From Raineyella sp. W15-4 (GTDB lineage Bacteria; Actinomycetota; Actinomycetes; Propionibacteriales; Propionibacteriaceae): a DNA stretch of 64,000 nt. The stretch spans positions 3,472,001-3,536,000 of the forward strand of contig NZ_CP137079.1 of the NCBI RefSeq assembly GCF_033170155.1. Reading direction: 5' to 3'. This document shows, piece by piece, positions 42,157 to 51,451 of the stretch (positions are counted from its first letter, which is position 1; every line of letters begins with the position of its first letter). The translations under genes were made by a program, and so were the position numbers. Below the pieces are notes generated by a model. It was not told the DNA's origin, ran no database searches, and worked only from the letters and a program-made list of their open reading frames with translations.

Positions 42157-44718
42157 TCAGTCCATCCGGGAGAACGACTCGGTGACCACCACTGGTTCGC
42201 CCGCCTCGTCGCTGGCCCGCAAGTGCACGGTGGCGAGGATCGACCAGTCGTGGTTGCCGGCCGGGTCGTCGATGATCTGGCGGACCTCCCAGAGGCCCTG
42301 CTTCGGCTTCTGCTCCACCATCAGCAGCGCCGGCCCCCGGGCCTCCGGGCCGTCGCCGAGGGTCTCGTGCTCGTCCCAGTAGTCGCCGAGCGCGTCCTCC
42401 CAGGCCGTCTCCCCCATCGGCGGGTGGCCACCCAGCAGTCCGGCGGCGTACGCGTCGAGGGCGGCGAGCTGGGCGAACCGGTCGTCGGCCGCCAGCCGGA
42501 CCCGCTGGAACATCGCGTTGCGGACCATCACCCGGAACGCCCGGGCGTTGCCGGTGATCGGCCGGGCGGGCGCCAGCTGCTCCCCGGCGGCGACCCGGGC
42601 GGCGGCCTCGGCCACCTTCGCCGGATCGGTCAGCGCCTCCCACTCGTCGAGCAGGGAGGAGTCGGTCTGCCGGACGGTCTCACCGAGCCACTCGAGCAGG
42701 TCGTCCAGTTCCTCGGTCCGCCGTGACTCCGGCACGGTCTGGCGCAGCGTACGGTACGCATCCGACAGGTAGCGCAGCACCAGGCCCTCACTGCGGGCCA
42801 CCCCGTAGAGGCTGACGAACTCGGTGAAGGTCTGCCCGCGCTCGTACATGTCGCGGACCACGGACTTCGGCGACAACTGATCGGCGGACACCCACGGATG
42901 GGTCTGCGCGAAGATCCCCAGCGCCGGCTCCAGCAGTTCGGCCAGCGGGCGCGGCCAGGTCACGTCCTCGACCAGCCGCATCCGCTCGTCGTACTCGATC
43001 CCGTCGGCCTTCATCTCGGCGATCGCCTCGCCGCGGGCCTTGTGCTGCTGCTCGGAGAGCACCGGGAACGGGTCGTCAAGGATCGACTCGACGATCGACA
43101 CCACGTCGAGGGCGTACGTCACCGACTCCGGGTCGAGCAGGTCGAGGGCGGCCAGGGCGAACGGCGCCAGCGGCTGGTTGAGCGCGAAGTCGTCCTGCAG
43201 CTCCGGGGCGATCTCGTACCTACGACCGGTCGCGTCCGGGGCGGGCAGCCGCACCAGCACGCCCGATTCGAGCAGCCCGCGGGTGAGCCGGAGCGCCCGC
43301 CGGGCCAGCCGGCGCTTGCCCCGCTCGTCCTCGTGGCAGCCGAGCAGCAGGTCGCGCATGTTGACGAACGGGTCGCCGCGGCGGGCGACGACGTTGAGGA
43401 TCATCGCCTCGTTGACCCGCATCCGGGAGACCAGCGGCTCGGGTTCGGCGTTCTTGAGCCGCTCGAAGGTCTCCTCGGTCCACGACACGAAGCCCTCCGG
43501 CGGCTTCTTGCGGACCACCTTGCGGCGCTTCTTCGGGTCGTCGCCCACCTTGGCGAGGGCCCGCTCGTTCTCGATGACGTGTTCGGGCGCCTGGCAGATG
43601 ACGTGCCCCGAGGTGTCGAAGCCGGCCCGGCCGGCCCGGCCGGCGATCTGGTGGAACTCCCGCGCCTTGAGCAGCCGGTGCCGGGTGCCGTCGAACTTCG
43701 TCAGCCCGGTGAACACGACGGTACGGATCGGCACGTTGATCCCGACCCCGAGAGTGTCGGTGCCGCAGATCACCTTGAGCAGCCCGGCCTGGGCGAGCTG
43801 CTCGACCAGCCGGCGGTAGCGCGGCAGCATGCCGGCGTGGTGCACGCCGATGCCAGCCCGGACCAGTTTGGAGAGCGTCCGGCCGAAGCCGGCGTGGAAC
43901 CGGAAGGCGCCGATCTCGGCGGCGATCCGCTCCTTCTCCTCCTTCGAGACGAGCTTCGCGGACAGCAGCGCCTGGGCGGTCTCCAACGCCGACTTCTGGG
44001 TGAAGTGGACCACGTACGCCGGAGCCTGGTGCGTCGTGACGAGCTCCTCGAGCAGCTCGTGCACCGGGTCGATCGACCAGGCGTACGACAGCGGGACCGG
44101 CCGTTCGGCCTGGTCGACGACCGCGGTGGGCCGGCCGGTGCGCTCGGTCAGGTCCGTGCGGAAGAAGCTGACGTCGCCCAACGTCGCCGACATCAGCAGG
44201 AACTGCGCCTGCGGCAGGCACAGCAACGGGACCTGCCAGGCCCAGCCTCGGTCGGGCTCTGCGTAGAAGTGGAACTCGTCCATCACCACCTGGGAGATGT
44301 CGGCCCACCGCCCCTCCCGCAGGGCGATGTTGGCGAGCACCTCGGCGGTGCAGGCGATGATCGGGGCATCGGCGTTGACCGAGGCGTCGCCGGTGAGCAT
44401 GCCGACGTTCTCGGCGCCGAAGATCTCGCACAGCGCGAAGAACTTCTCCGAGACCAGCGCCTTGATCGGGGCGGTGTAGAAGCTGACACCGTCCTGGGCG
44501 AGGGCGGCGAACTGTGCCGCGGTGGCGACCAGCGTCTTGCCCGACCCGGTCGGCGTGGCGAGAATCACATTGTTGCCGGAGAAGAGCTCGATCGCCGACT
44601 CGTCCTGGTGCGGATAGAGCGAGATGCCGCGCCCTTCGACCCACCCGGTGAACGCCTCGTAGAGGGAATCCGGATCGGGGACGGCGGGGATCAGATCGGT
44701 GAGCATCATCGGCAGCAT
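42157..44718 (-). CDS. Ski2-like DEAD/DEAH-box helicase with DUF3516
   Basis: Protein of 853 aa, cytosolic. Helicase core: Q-like LYPHQDESAIELFSGNN, Walker A ATPTGSGKT (54-62), Ia TAPIKALVSEKFF, motif II VMDEFHFYAEPDRGWAW (DEFH), motif III LMSATLGD, motif V CGTDTLGVGINVPIRTVVFT, motif VI FHQIAGRAGRAGFD. The C-terminal 400 residues match the DUF3516 extension typical of actinobacteria. Likely unwinds structured RNA; the precise substrate is unknown. The start was set at 44718 (MLPMMLTD); later ATGs at 44709 and 44706 are alternatives, and the longer frame upstream has an implausible basic leader. Confidence 0.88.
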   Translation of the reverse strand: MLPMMLTDLIPAVPDPDSLYEAFTGWVEGRGISLYPHQDESAIELFSGNNVILATPTGSGKTLVATAAQFAALAQDGVSFYTAPIKALVSEKFFALCEIFGAENVGMLTGDASVNADAPIIACTAEVLANIALREGRWADISQVVMDEFHFYAEPDRGWAWQVPLLCLPQAQFLLMSATLGDVSFFRTDLTERTGRPTAVVDQAERPVPLSYAWSIDPVHELLEELVTTHQAPAYVVHFTQKSALETAQALLSAKLVSKEEKERIAAEIGAFRFHAGFGRTLSKLVRAGIGVHHAGMLPRYRRLVEQLAQAGLLKVICGTDTLGVGINVPIRTVVFTGLTKFDGTRHRLLKAREFHQIAGRAGRAGFDTSGHVICQAPEHVIENERALAKVGDDPKKRRKVVRKKPPEGFVSWTEETFERLKNAEPEPLVSRMRVNEAMILNVVARRGDPFVNMRDLLLGCHEDERGKRRLARRALRLTRGLLESGVLVRLPAPDATGRRYEIAPELQDDFALNQPLAPFALAALDLLDPESVTYALDVVSIVESILDDPFPVLSEQQHKARGEAIAEMKADGIEYDERMRLVEDVTWPRPLAELLEPALGIFAQTHPWVSADQLSPKSVVRDMYERGQTFTEFVSLYGVARSEGLVLRYLSDAYRTLRQTVPESRRTEELDDLLEWLGETVRQTDSSLLDEWEALTDPAKVAEAAARVAAGEQLAPARPITGNARAFRVMVRNAMFQRVRLAADDRFAQLAALDAYAAGLLGGHPPMGETAWEDALGDYWDEHETLGDGPEARGPALLMVEQKPKQGLWEVRQIIDDPAGNHDWSILATVHLRASDEAGEPVVVTESFSRMD

Positions 44719-44891
44719 CTTCTCAGGTTGCGGACGCACCACCGTGCAGGGTTGCCCGGCGGACCGGTGCCCGGGCCGGACGGGCCGCCGGACGGCGGTT
44801 GGACGGCCGTCCCGCTTCCGGGGCACCGTGGTCCGGCGCGCCACCGAACCGTGACAGAATATCGGCCGGGACGGGAACGAGGAGGACAGCG

Positions 44892-45437
44892 ATGGGACAG
44901 GCACTGCGGCGCCTCGGTGCGTCGGCGGTGACTCTCGGTGTGGTCACGCTCGGGATCGCGGGGCCGGCGCTGCCGGCATCGGCCGATCCCGGCCGGGACA
45001 ACCCCTCACGCAGGAATCCCCACTCGGCCAACTACGATCCCCCGGCGCGGTGGGTCGCGCCGGACACGCGAGTGACCCAGGACACACGGACGAGCCAGGA
45101 CACAGCGGCAGCCCAGAACACGGCCGACCCCACACCGAGCCCGACGGCGACCGAGTCACCGACCCCGACCCCACTGCCCACGCTCACCCTGCCGCCCCAG
45201 TCGGGATATCCCGCGGTCGGCGCGACGCCCACGGCGACGTCCTCGGACACACCGTCATCGTCCGCCTCGGCGCTGCCCCCGGGGTTCGCCGCCACCCAGC
45301 TCGACACCTTCGTCGGCTCGGGGACCGGGCAGGCGGGGTCCGGACTGGCCGGCACCGGCGGCACCTGGTGGGCGGTCGGCGTGATCGGAGTGCTGGCGTT
45401 GGGCGGCGGCACCATCCTGGTGTTGCGGCGACGCTGA
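44892..45437 (+). CDS. Secreted surface protein with LAGTG sorting signal
   Basis: Protein of 181 aa. Signal peptide (LRRLGASAVTLGVVTLGIAG, cleavage near PASA-DP), then a disordered Thr/Pro/Ser/Ala-rich stalk (about 60-135, TPSPTATESPTPTPLPTLTL). The C-terminal cell-wall anchor consists of LAGTG (152-156), a hydrophobic helix (AVGVIGVLALGGGTILVL) and RRR. LAxTG is the motif used by class E sortases of actinobacteria. No sortase gene is in the window. GAGGAGG precedes the ATG. The absence of a globular domain suggests a spacer or pseudo-pilin-like surface peptide. Confidence 0.8.
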   Translation: MGQALRRLGASAVTLGVVTLGIAGPALPASADPGRDNPSRRNPHSANYDPPARWVAPDTRVTQDTRTSQDTAAAQNTADPTPSPTATESPTPTPLPTLTLPPQSGYPAVGATPTATSSDTPSSSASALPPGFAATQLDTFVGSGTGQAGSGLAGTGGTWWAVGVIGVLALGGGTILVLRRR

Positions 45438-45468
45438 CCGGCACAGCCGAGCTGACCGGCACAGCCGA
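45433..45468. repeat. Perfect 18-bp tandem duplication spanning a stop codon
   Basis: GCTGACCGGCACAGCCGA occurs twice head to tail. The first copy contains the TGA stop of the LAGTG protein gene. Confidence 0.85.
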
Positions 45469-45503
45469 CGGGGCTCGGTCACAGCGGACGGTTCCCCGGT
45501 GTC

Positions 45504-45535
45504 TGTTGTCCTCGTCCAGTGTTGTCCTCGTCCAG
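45504..45535. repeat. Perfect 16-bp tandem duplication
   Basis: TGTTGTCCTCGTCCAG occurs twice head to tail, ten bases from the 3' end of copA and in the same intergenic space as the 18-bp duplication. Confidence 0.85.
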
Positions 45536-45545
45536 CGGCCGGGGC

Positions 45546-47933
45546 TCAGTGCCGACGGCCTGCCTCGAACTTCCGCAGCCGCATCGAGTTCGTCACCACG
45601 AACACCGACGACAGTGACATCGCCAGCCCCGAGATCAGCGGATTGAGCAGACCAGCAGCGGCGAGCGGGATCGCCGCGACGTTGTAGGCGAACGCCCACA
45701 CCAGGTTGCCGCGGATCGTCCGCAGCGTACGCCGGGACAGCGCGATCGCGTCCGGGATCACCTCGAGGTTCTTGCGGACCAGGATGATGTCCGCCGACTT
45801 CATCGCCACGTCGGTGCCGGTGACCACGGCCAGCCCGAGGTTCGCCGTGGCGAGGGCGGCCGCGTCGTTGATCCCGTCACCGACCATGGCGACCCGCCGG
45901 CCCTCCGCCTGCAGCCGTTCGATGGTCGCCGCCTTGTCGGTCGGCAGCACCTCGGCGATCACCTCGTCCACGCCGACCCGGTCGCCGACCGCCCGGGCGG
46001 CCCGTTCGTGGTCGCCGGTGAGCAGCACCGTACGCAGCCCCATCGCCCGGAGTCGGGCCACCGCGGGAGCGGCCGACTCCTTGATCCGGTCACTGACGAC
46101 GAAGGCCCCGGCGACCCGGCCGTCCACGGCGAGGACGACCCCGGTCCGGCCGTCCTCGGCGGCGGACTCCAGGGCGGTGACAACGTCGTCGGGCAGCACC
46201 GCCCCCAGGTCGGCCATCAGCGCGGGGGCACCGATGTGCATCTCAGTGGCGGCGCCGTCGCGCACCAGGGTGGCGTGGGCGCCCAGGCCGGGCAGTGCGG
46301 CCGCCTCGGTGATCTCGCCGACGGCGGGCACGGTCTCCGTCCCGGTCCTCGGCTGCCCTGGCGCGTCCTCGGCTGCCTCGACGATGGCGCGGGCGATCGG
46401 GTGCTCGGAGTGGCGTTCGACGGCGGCGGCCAGGGCCAGCAGCGCGGCGTCATCGGTCACCGGGCCGTCGGCGGCGCGGATCGTACGCTCCAGCGACATC
46501 CGGCCGGTCGTCAGGGTGCCGGTCTTGTCCAGCACCACGGTGTCGATCCGGCCGCTGGCCTCCAACGCATCGGGGCCCTTGATCAGGATGCCCAACTGGC
46601 CGCCGCGGCCGACGCCCACCATCAGCGCGGTCGGGGTGGCCAGGCCGAGGGCGCAGGGGCAGGCGATGATCAGCACCGACAGCGCGGCACTGAACGAGGT
46701 GCGTGGCCCGGCACCGGAGAGGAACCAGGCGGCGAGGGTGACCAGGGCGATGCCGAGCACCGTCGGGACGAAGACCGCCACCACCCGGTCGACCAGCGTC
46801 TGCACCCGGGCCTTCCGGGCCTGGGCCTGCTCGGCGGTGGCCGCCATCTGGGCCAGCTGGGTGTGGGCACCGACCTGGCGGGCCTCGACGATCAGCGCCC
46901 CGGTGGTGTTGATGGTGCCGCCGAGCACCCGGTCCCCCTCAGTGACCTGGTCGGGGATCGGCTCACCGGTCATCATCGAGGTGTCGACGGCGGAGTGGCC
47001 GACGACGACCGCCCCGTCGGTGGCGATCCGCTCACCCGGCCGGACCAGGAACCGCTCCCCGACCCGCAGGTCGCCGAGCGGCACCACCGTCTCGTGGCCG
47101 TCGCGGATCACCCGTACGGTCGTCGGGGCCAGCTCCCCCAGCGCGGAGAGCACACTGCGGGCCGAGCGCTTGGATCGCGCCTCGAAGTAGCGCCCGGCGA
47201 GCAGGAAGGTGGTCACCGCGGAGGCGACCTCGAGGTAGAGCGAGTCGGCCCCGGTCGGGGTGATGCCGTAGATCAGCCAGTAACCCTCGCGGTCCTGGGA
47301 GCCGAGCAGGATCGACACCACCGACCAGGTGAACGCGGCCAGCACGCCGAGGGAGACCAGGGTGTCCATGCTGGTCGAGCCGTGCCGCAGGTTGCGCCAG
47401 GCCGCCTTGTGGAACGGCAGCGCGGCCCAGAAGACGACCGGCAGGGACAGCGCGACGAGCATCCATTCCCAGCCCGGGAACCGCATCCGGGGGGTCAGCG
47501 CCAGCACGATGGCGACGTCACCGAGCGGCACGGTGAGGAAGGCCGCCACGATCAGCCGGTTGCGCAGCATCCGCACCCGGTCGTCGGCCCCCCGGGACTC
47601 CTCGCCCTCGGTGACCTCGGCCGCCCCGTAGCCGGCCTTCTGCACGGTGGCGATCGCCTCGTCGGCCCGGTCGGTGCCCAGCCCGGTGATCACCGCCCGC
47701 TCGGTGGCGTAGTTGACGGTGGCCCGTACGCCGTCCATCTTGTTGAGCTTGCGCTCGATCCGCGCCGCACAGGCCGCGCAGGTCATCCCGGAGATGTCGA
47801 GTTCCAGGCGCTGGTCCAGGCCGTCGTACGTTCCCGCGGGAACGCCGGCACCGATGGCGCCCTCCGGCCGAGGAGTGTCGTACGTTCCCGCGGGAACGCC
47901 GAGCGAGTCGGGCGAGGTCATGTCCGTGCTCAC
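45546..47933 (-). CDS. copA: Copper-translocating P-type ATPase
   Basis: Protein of 795 aa. N-terminal heavy-metal domain with GMTCAACAARIE (49-60), eight membrane helices, TGEPIPDQVTEGD actuator loop, the copper-binding CPC helix IACPCALGLATPTALMVGVG, phosphorylated Asp in VLDKTGTLTTG, HP locus SEHPIARAIVEAA, and VAMVGDGINDAAALATANLG. Exports Cu(I), or delivers it for enzyme assembly. The first 40 residues contain GVPAGTYD twice, encoded by a repeated palindromic DNA segment (47830-47897). GTG start overlaps the CopD-CtaG gene by 4 bp, tying the two functionally. Confidence 0.93.
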   Translation of the reverse strand: MSTDMTSPDSLGVPAGTYDTPRPEGAIGAGVPAGTYDGLDQRLELDISGMTCAACAARIERKLNKMDGVRATVNYATERAVITGLGTDRADEAIATVQKAGYGAAEVTEGEESRGADDRVRMLRNRLIVAAFLTVPLGDVAIVLALTPRMRFPGWEWMLVALSLPVVFWAALPFHKAAWRNLRHGSTSMDTLVSLGVLAAFTWSVVSILLGSQDREGYWLIYGITPTGADSLYLEVASAVTTFLLAGRYFEARSKRSARSVLSALGELAPTTVRVIRDGHETVVPLGDLRVGERFLVRPGERIATDGAVVVGHSAVDTSMMTGEPIPDQVTEGDRVLGGTINTTGALIVEARQVGAHTQLAQMAATAEQAQARKARVQTLVDRVVAVFVPTVLGIALVTLAAWFLSGAGPRTSFSAALSVLIIACPCALGLATPTALMVGVGRGGQLGILIKGPDALEASGRIDTVVLDKTGTLTTGRMSLERTIRAADGPVTDDAALLALAAAVERHSEHPIARAIVEAAEDAPGQPRTGTETVPAVGEITEAAALPGLGAHATLVRDGAATEMHIGAPALMADLGAVLPDDVVTALESAAEDGRTGVVLAVDGRVAGAFVVSDRIKESAAPAVARLRAMGLRTVLLTGDHERAARAVGDRVGVDEVIAEVLPTDKAATIERLQAEGRRVAMVGDGINDAAALATANLGLAVVTGTDVAMKSADIILVRKNLEVIPDAIALSRRTLRTIRGNLVWAFAYNVAAIPLAAAGLLNPLISGLAMSLSSVFVVTNSMRLRKFEAGRRH
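47830..47897. repeat. Two copies of a 14-bp palindrome within copA
   Basis: GTTCCCGCGGGAAC, a perfect palindrome, occurs at 47830-47843 and 47884-47897, in a shared 25-base context, 54 bases apart centre to centre. Both encode part of GVPAGTYD. The first codons of copA may thus also carry a DNA-binding or RNA-folding signal. Confidence 0.7.
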
Positions 47934-50008
47934 CGCGGCAGCTTCCGTTCGTCCATCCGGCGTTCCCGATCACGCTCGGCGAGTTCCCGCAGCATCTCGT
48001 TATACACCTCGAAGGAATCGTCCAGGCCGGAGTCCTGGGCCCGGTCGAGACGCTTGGCGTCCCGGGAGTCCGCCTGGAACCACTGGATGCTCAGCGCGAG
48101 GATCACGATCAGCAGCGGCACCTCGCCGACGATCCAGGTGATCTGCCCGGCGACCACCTGGTCGGCCAGCAGGTCGGGGATCCAGGGGATGTCGATCGCC
48201 CGGTAGAAGGTCCCGCCGATCAGCTGGGAGGCCTGCAGGATGAACACCGCGAACAGGGCGTGGAAGGGCATCACGCCGATGACCAGCGCCAGCCGGCCGA
48301 TGTGCGGCAGGTTCGTCCACTTGTCGATGCCGGCGACCATGTCGAAGAACAGGTAGCCGGTGACCATGAACCACAGCAGCATCAGCTGGTGGGCCCAGTG
48401 GTAGCGCATCAGCCACGGGAACAGCGGGGTCAGGTAGACCAGGAACAGCGAGCTGGCGTACAGCACCCAGACCACTAGTGGGTTGAGCACCCGGCGCAGC
48501 GGACGGTAGTCGTGCAGTGCGACCGTGACGTCGCGCGGGCCGAGCAGCTGCCCCTTCGGGTGCGGCCGGCCGGCGGCCTGGACCAGTGAGATCGGCCCGC
48601 CGAGCAGGCACAGCACCGGGACGAGCATGTTCACCGTCATGTGGACGAGCATGTGCCAGGAGTACTGGACCGTGGAGTACTCCCACAGTCCGGCGGTGGC
48701 GAGGTAGAGCACCAGCAGCCAGCCCAGGGTCCAGAACAACGTCCGGACGATCGGCCAGTGGCCGCCCCTGGCCCGGACCTGGTGGATACCCCAGTAGTAG
48801 GCGGCCAGCGCGAGGATCGTGAGGCCGACCCAGAGCAGGTTCGGCCGGCCGAGGGCGGCGATCCGGGCAGCGGTCGCCGGGATGTCGACCTGGTAGCCGA
48901 GGTAGTTCACCTGGATCGACTGCGGGATGAGGAAGCGTGGCGGCGGCAGGTGGTTCTCGGCCGAGCGCAGGGTGACGTACGCGATGGCGATCAGCACGTC
49001 CCGCAGCGCCGAGCGGGCCGCGATCGCGGGGGTGGTCCGGGCCGGGTCGGCCTCCCCACGGAGCAGTCGCCACAGCCAGCTCAGCGCGAGCAGGGCGAGG
49101 GTGGCAAAGATGCCGAGGGTGGCCAGGCCGTAACCGCTGGCGGTGATCGGGTGGCCGGCGAGCTGCTGCCAGGCGACGACGGCGTGGCCGGCGACGGTGA
49201 TCAGCAGGAGCAGCGGCACCGCCTTCTGGTAGCGGCGCAGCCGATTCACCGCGGTGGTCGCCGAGTCGGGGGCGGTGAGGTCGTTCGCCCGCAGCACCAC
49301 GGCCACCGCCGCGGCGGCCAGCGGCGCCCAGGCCAGCGAGAGCCAGATCGCGGAGTCGGTGGCCCAGTCGTGGTTCTGGCCGACCGACACGTTGCCGGTG
49401 GCGGTGACGAAGGTGGTGGCCAGGGTGCCGGCGAGGAAGAGCAGCAGGTAGGCGGCGTACGACCGGGAGGTGTAGGCCACGATGACGACCGCCAGCGCGA
49501 CCAGTGTCGAGACGAACCAGGCCAGCGCCGCGGTGGTGCTGGTGACGAACGTCCACCAGGTGCCCGGGGTGAGGGCGTAGGCCAGCGGCACCCCGTTCAC
49601 GTACGCCGCGTTGGCCGCGGTCTGCACCAGCGAGGCCCAGAACCACAGCTGGGCCGCGCGGCCGACCCAACGGCGCAGCCGGTCGCCGACCGGGGTGAGC
49701 CGGTAGGTGCCGACGACCGGGGTGAAGCCGATGATCGCCATCAGGCCGCCGAGGGTGGCCAGCGCGGCGAGCCGGGCGGCGAGATCGCCGAGACCGGACA
49801 CGTAGCCGGTGAACGGGTCGGTCTCCGGCCGGGCGGGCAGCGGCGGGCGGCCGGCGAGGTAGTGCATGACGAGCCACATCCCGACGACCCCGGCGAGGGC
49901 CGTGACCCCGACGGCCACCCTGGCGACCGGTCCCAGCGCGGTGGCGGGGGCCGAGGTGCCCGGGGAGGCCGGAGCGCCTGGGGCGGCGGAGGGGTGGGAT
50001 GCGGACAC
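47930..50008 (-). CDS. CopD-CtaG fusion, cytochrome oxidase copper assembly protein
   Basis: Integral membrane protein of 692 aa with about 15-16 helices from the GTG at 50008. The N-terminal half is CopD-like (GFTPVVGTYRLTPVGDRLRR, the region ATGNVSVGQNHDW). The C-terminal half is the caa3_CtaG domain: YSTVQYSWHMLVHMTVNMLV, RVLNPLVVWVLYASSLFLVY, RYHWAHQLMLLWFMVTGYLF, and the conserved DQVVAGQITWIVGEVP. It likely takes up copper and delivers it to the CuB/CuA centres of cytochrome c oxidase. The 4-bp overlap with copA supports a copper-handling operon. Confidence 0.88.
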   Translation of the reverse strand: MSASHPSAAPGAPASPGTSAPATALGPVARVAVGVTALAGVVGMWLVMHYLAGRPPLPARPETDPFTGYVSGLGDLAARLAALATLGGLMAIIGFTPVVGTYRLTPVGDRLRRWVGRAAQLWFWASLVQTAANAAYVNGVPLAYALTPGTWWTFVTSTTAALAWFVSTLVALAVVIVAYTSRSYAAYLLLFLAGTLATTFVTATGNVSVGQNHDWATDSAIWLSLAWAPLAAAAVAVVLRANDLTAPDSATTAVNRLRRYQKAVPLLLLITVAGHAVVAWQQLAGHPITASGYGLATLGIFATLALLALSWLWRLLRGEADPARTTPAIAARSALRDVLIAIAYVTLRSAENHLPPPRFLIPQSIQVNYLGYQVDIPATAARIAALGRPNLLWVGLTILALAAYYWGIHQVRARGGHWPIVRTLFWTLGWLLVLYLATAGLWEYSTVQYSWHMLVHMTVNMLVPVLCLLGGPISLVQAAGRPHPKGQLLGPRDVTVALHDYRPLRRVLNPLVVWVLYASSLFLVYLTPLFPWLMRYHWAHQLMLLWFMVTGYLFFDMVAGIDKWTNLPHIGRLALVIGVMPFHALFAVFILQASQLIGGTFYRAIDIPWIPDLLADQVVAGQITWIVGEVPLLIVILALSIQWFQADSRDAKRLDRAQDSGLDDSFEVYNEMLRELAERDRERRMDERKLPR

Positions 50009-50175
50009 GGCGTCTCTTTCTGGTCGGGCTTCGGACAGGCTACCCCGGGGCACTGTGCCTCGGCCTGTCCTGCCGGCGAGCGGGCGGAGCTGCGTGCCGC
50101 AGGGCGGAGCGGGGCGGGGCCGACCAGCGCGATCGGCCGGCGGTGGATCCCGGGGGTCGCTGCGCGGCGGACCCG

Positions 50176-51447
50176 TCACACTGCGGAGCCATCCGCCGAG
50201 CAGCGCGCGGCGGCCTCCAGCAGCATCCAGGCTCCCACCTGCACCGACAGGTCCCGCTCCGGCACCGCCGCGGAGCCCACCCCGGCCGCCGAGGCGCCGG
50301 CGGCCACCGGGTCCGACCGGCGGGGGACTCTTGCCGGGACCCGCGGGTCGGGCCCGAACCACATCTCTCGGCCCTGCTGCGCCCGGTGCTCCCAGGACGC
50401 CGAGGCGGTCGTCGTGACCAGCGTCGCGGCGAGCCGGCGGGCCGACCGGGCGTCGGCGGTGTCGCCCGGGAGCTCGGTCGCGACCACGGCGAGGTAACGG
50501 GCGAGGATCCCGCGGAAGAGTCCCTCGTCGCCGCCCTGCTCGGCCCGGCCCTGGTACCCGACCAGGACGTGCCCGTCGGCCATCCACCGATCGACGGCTT
50601 CCACCAGCCGCAGGATGCGGGCGGCGGCCACGATGTCCGCGGCGCCGGCGGGTCCGCGGTCGAGGGAGGCGCGCAGCACCGCAACCTCGGCCCCGAGCAG
50701 GACGCCCTGGTTGTAGCTGTAGAAGGTGCGGTCGACCAACCAGGGGGTGGTCCCGGACGGGTCGGGGCGGATGCCGTCGACCACCAGGCCCGTCGCGGGG
50801 TCGGGATAGCGCTCACGCATCCAGGCCAGCGCGCTGCGCGCCCGGTCCAGCCGGCCGCGGCGCGCCATCAGGATGGTCATCGGCCCGTTGGCCGGCGCGT
50901 TGCGGAAGACGTCCCCGACCCGCCAGGGGATGCCGCCGCCGAGCGGATGCTCGTCCCAGCCGTCCTCCAGCCGGGCGACGATCCGGTCCACCGCCAGCAC
51001 GCGGGGAGCACCGTCCCGGCGCCGTTCGCCCCGGAGGTGACGGAGGCTCCACCGGGCGGGGACGACGATGCCGAGGTCACGCTCCATCCGGTCGAGCGCC
51101 AGGCCGAACCACGCGTTGTCGTCGTAGTACTCGTTGAGCCAGCCGACACCGTTGTGCAGTGCCATCACCGCCGGCCAGCGGGTGATCGTCCGGCGGCGCG
51201 CCGGGGTGGGGGCGCGCAGCTGGGCGTCGATGAGGCAGTCCAGGACGTGCGCCTGCCACCAGTAGTGGAACGAGACGAACGACCGCACCGAGAGGGTCGG
51301 CGGGTACGCCGTCCAGGCCAGCCGCGCCCACGGCGCGAGCAACGGCCGATGCAGGTGACGCCCACCGACGGAATGCTCCGCCGCGGCCGCCCGGGCGGCC
51401 CACGAGGTGCCCGCCGGGAGATCGGCCGGGGGCCCGGCGATGGGCAT
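50176..51447 (-). CDS. Glycoside hydrolase family 76 (alpha-1,6-mannanase-like)
   Basis: Protein of 423 aa without a clear signal peptide. GH76 hallmarks: FHYWWQAHVLDCLIDAQLRA, the catalytic Asp pair in NEYYDDNAW (Asp 109-Asp 110), GGGIPWRVGDVFRNAPANGP, FYSYNQGVLLGAEVAVLRAS. Hydrolyses or remodels alpha-1,6-mannan; a cytosolic form may act on glycan intermediates. The ATG at 51447 lies four bases from the end of the SpsF-AKR gene, so it is in the nonulosonate operon, which suggests a role on the same surface glycan. Confidence 0.85.
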   Translation of the reverse strand: MPIAGPPADLPAGTSWAARAAAAEHSVGGRHLHRPLLAPWARLAWTAYPPTLSVRSFVSFHYWWQAHVLDCLIDAQLRAPTPARRRTITRWPAVMALHNGVGWLNEYYDDNAWFGLALDRMERDLGIVVPARWSLRHLRGERRRDGAPRVLAVDRIVARLEDGWDEHPLGGGIPWRVGDVFRNAPANGPMTILMARRGRLDRARSALAWMRERYPDPATGLVVDGIRPDPSGTTPWLVDRTFYSYNQGVLLGAEVAVLRASLDRGPAGAADIVAAARILRLVEAVDRWMADGHVLVGYQGRAEQGGDEGLFRGILARYLAVVATELPGDTADARSARRLAATLVTTTASASWEHRAQQGREMWFGPDPRVPARVPRRSDPVAAGASAAGVGSAAVPERDLSVQVGAWMLLEAAARCSADGSAV

Positions 51448-51451
51448 GGTG

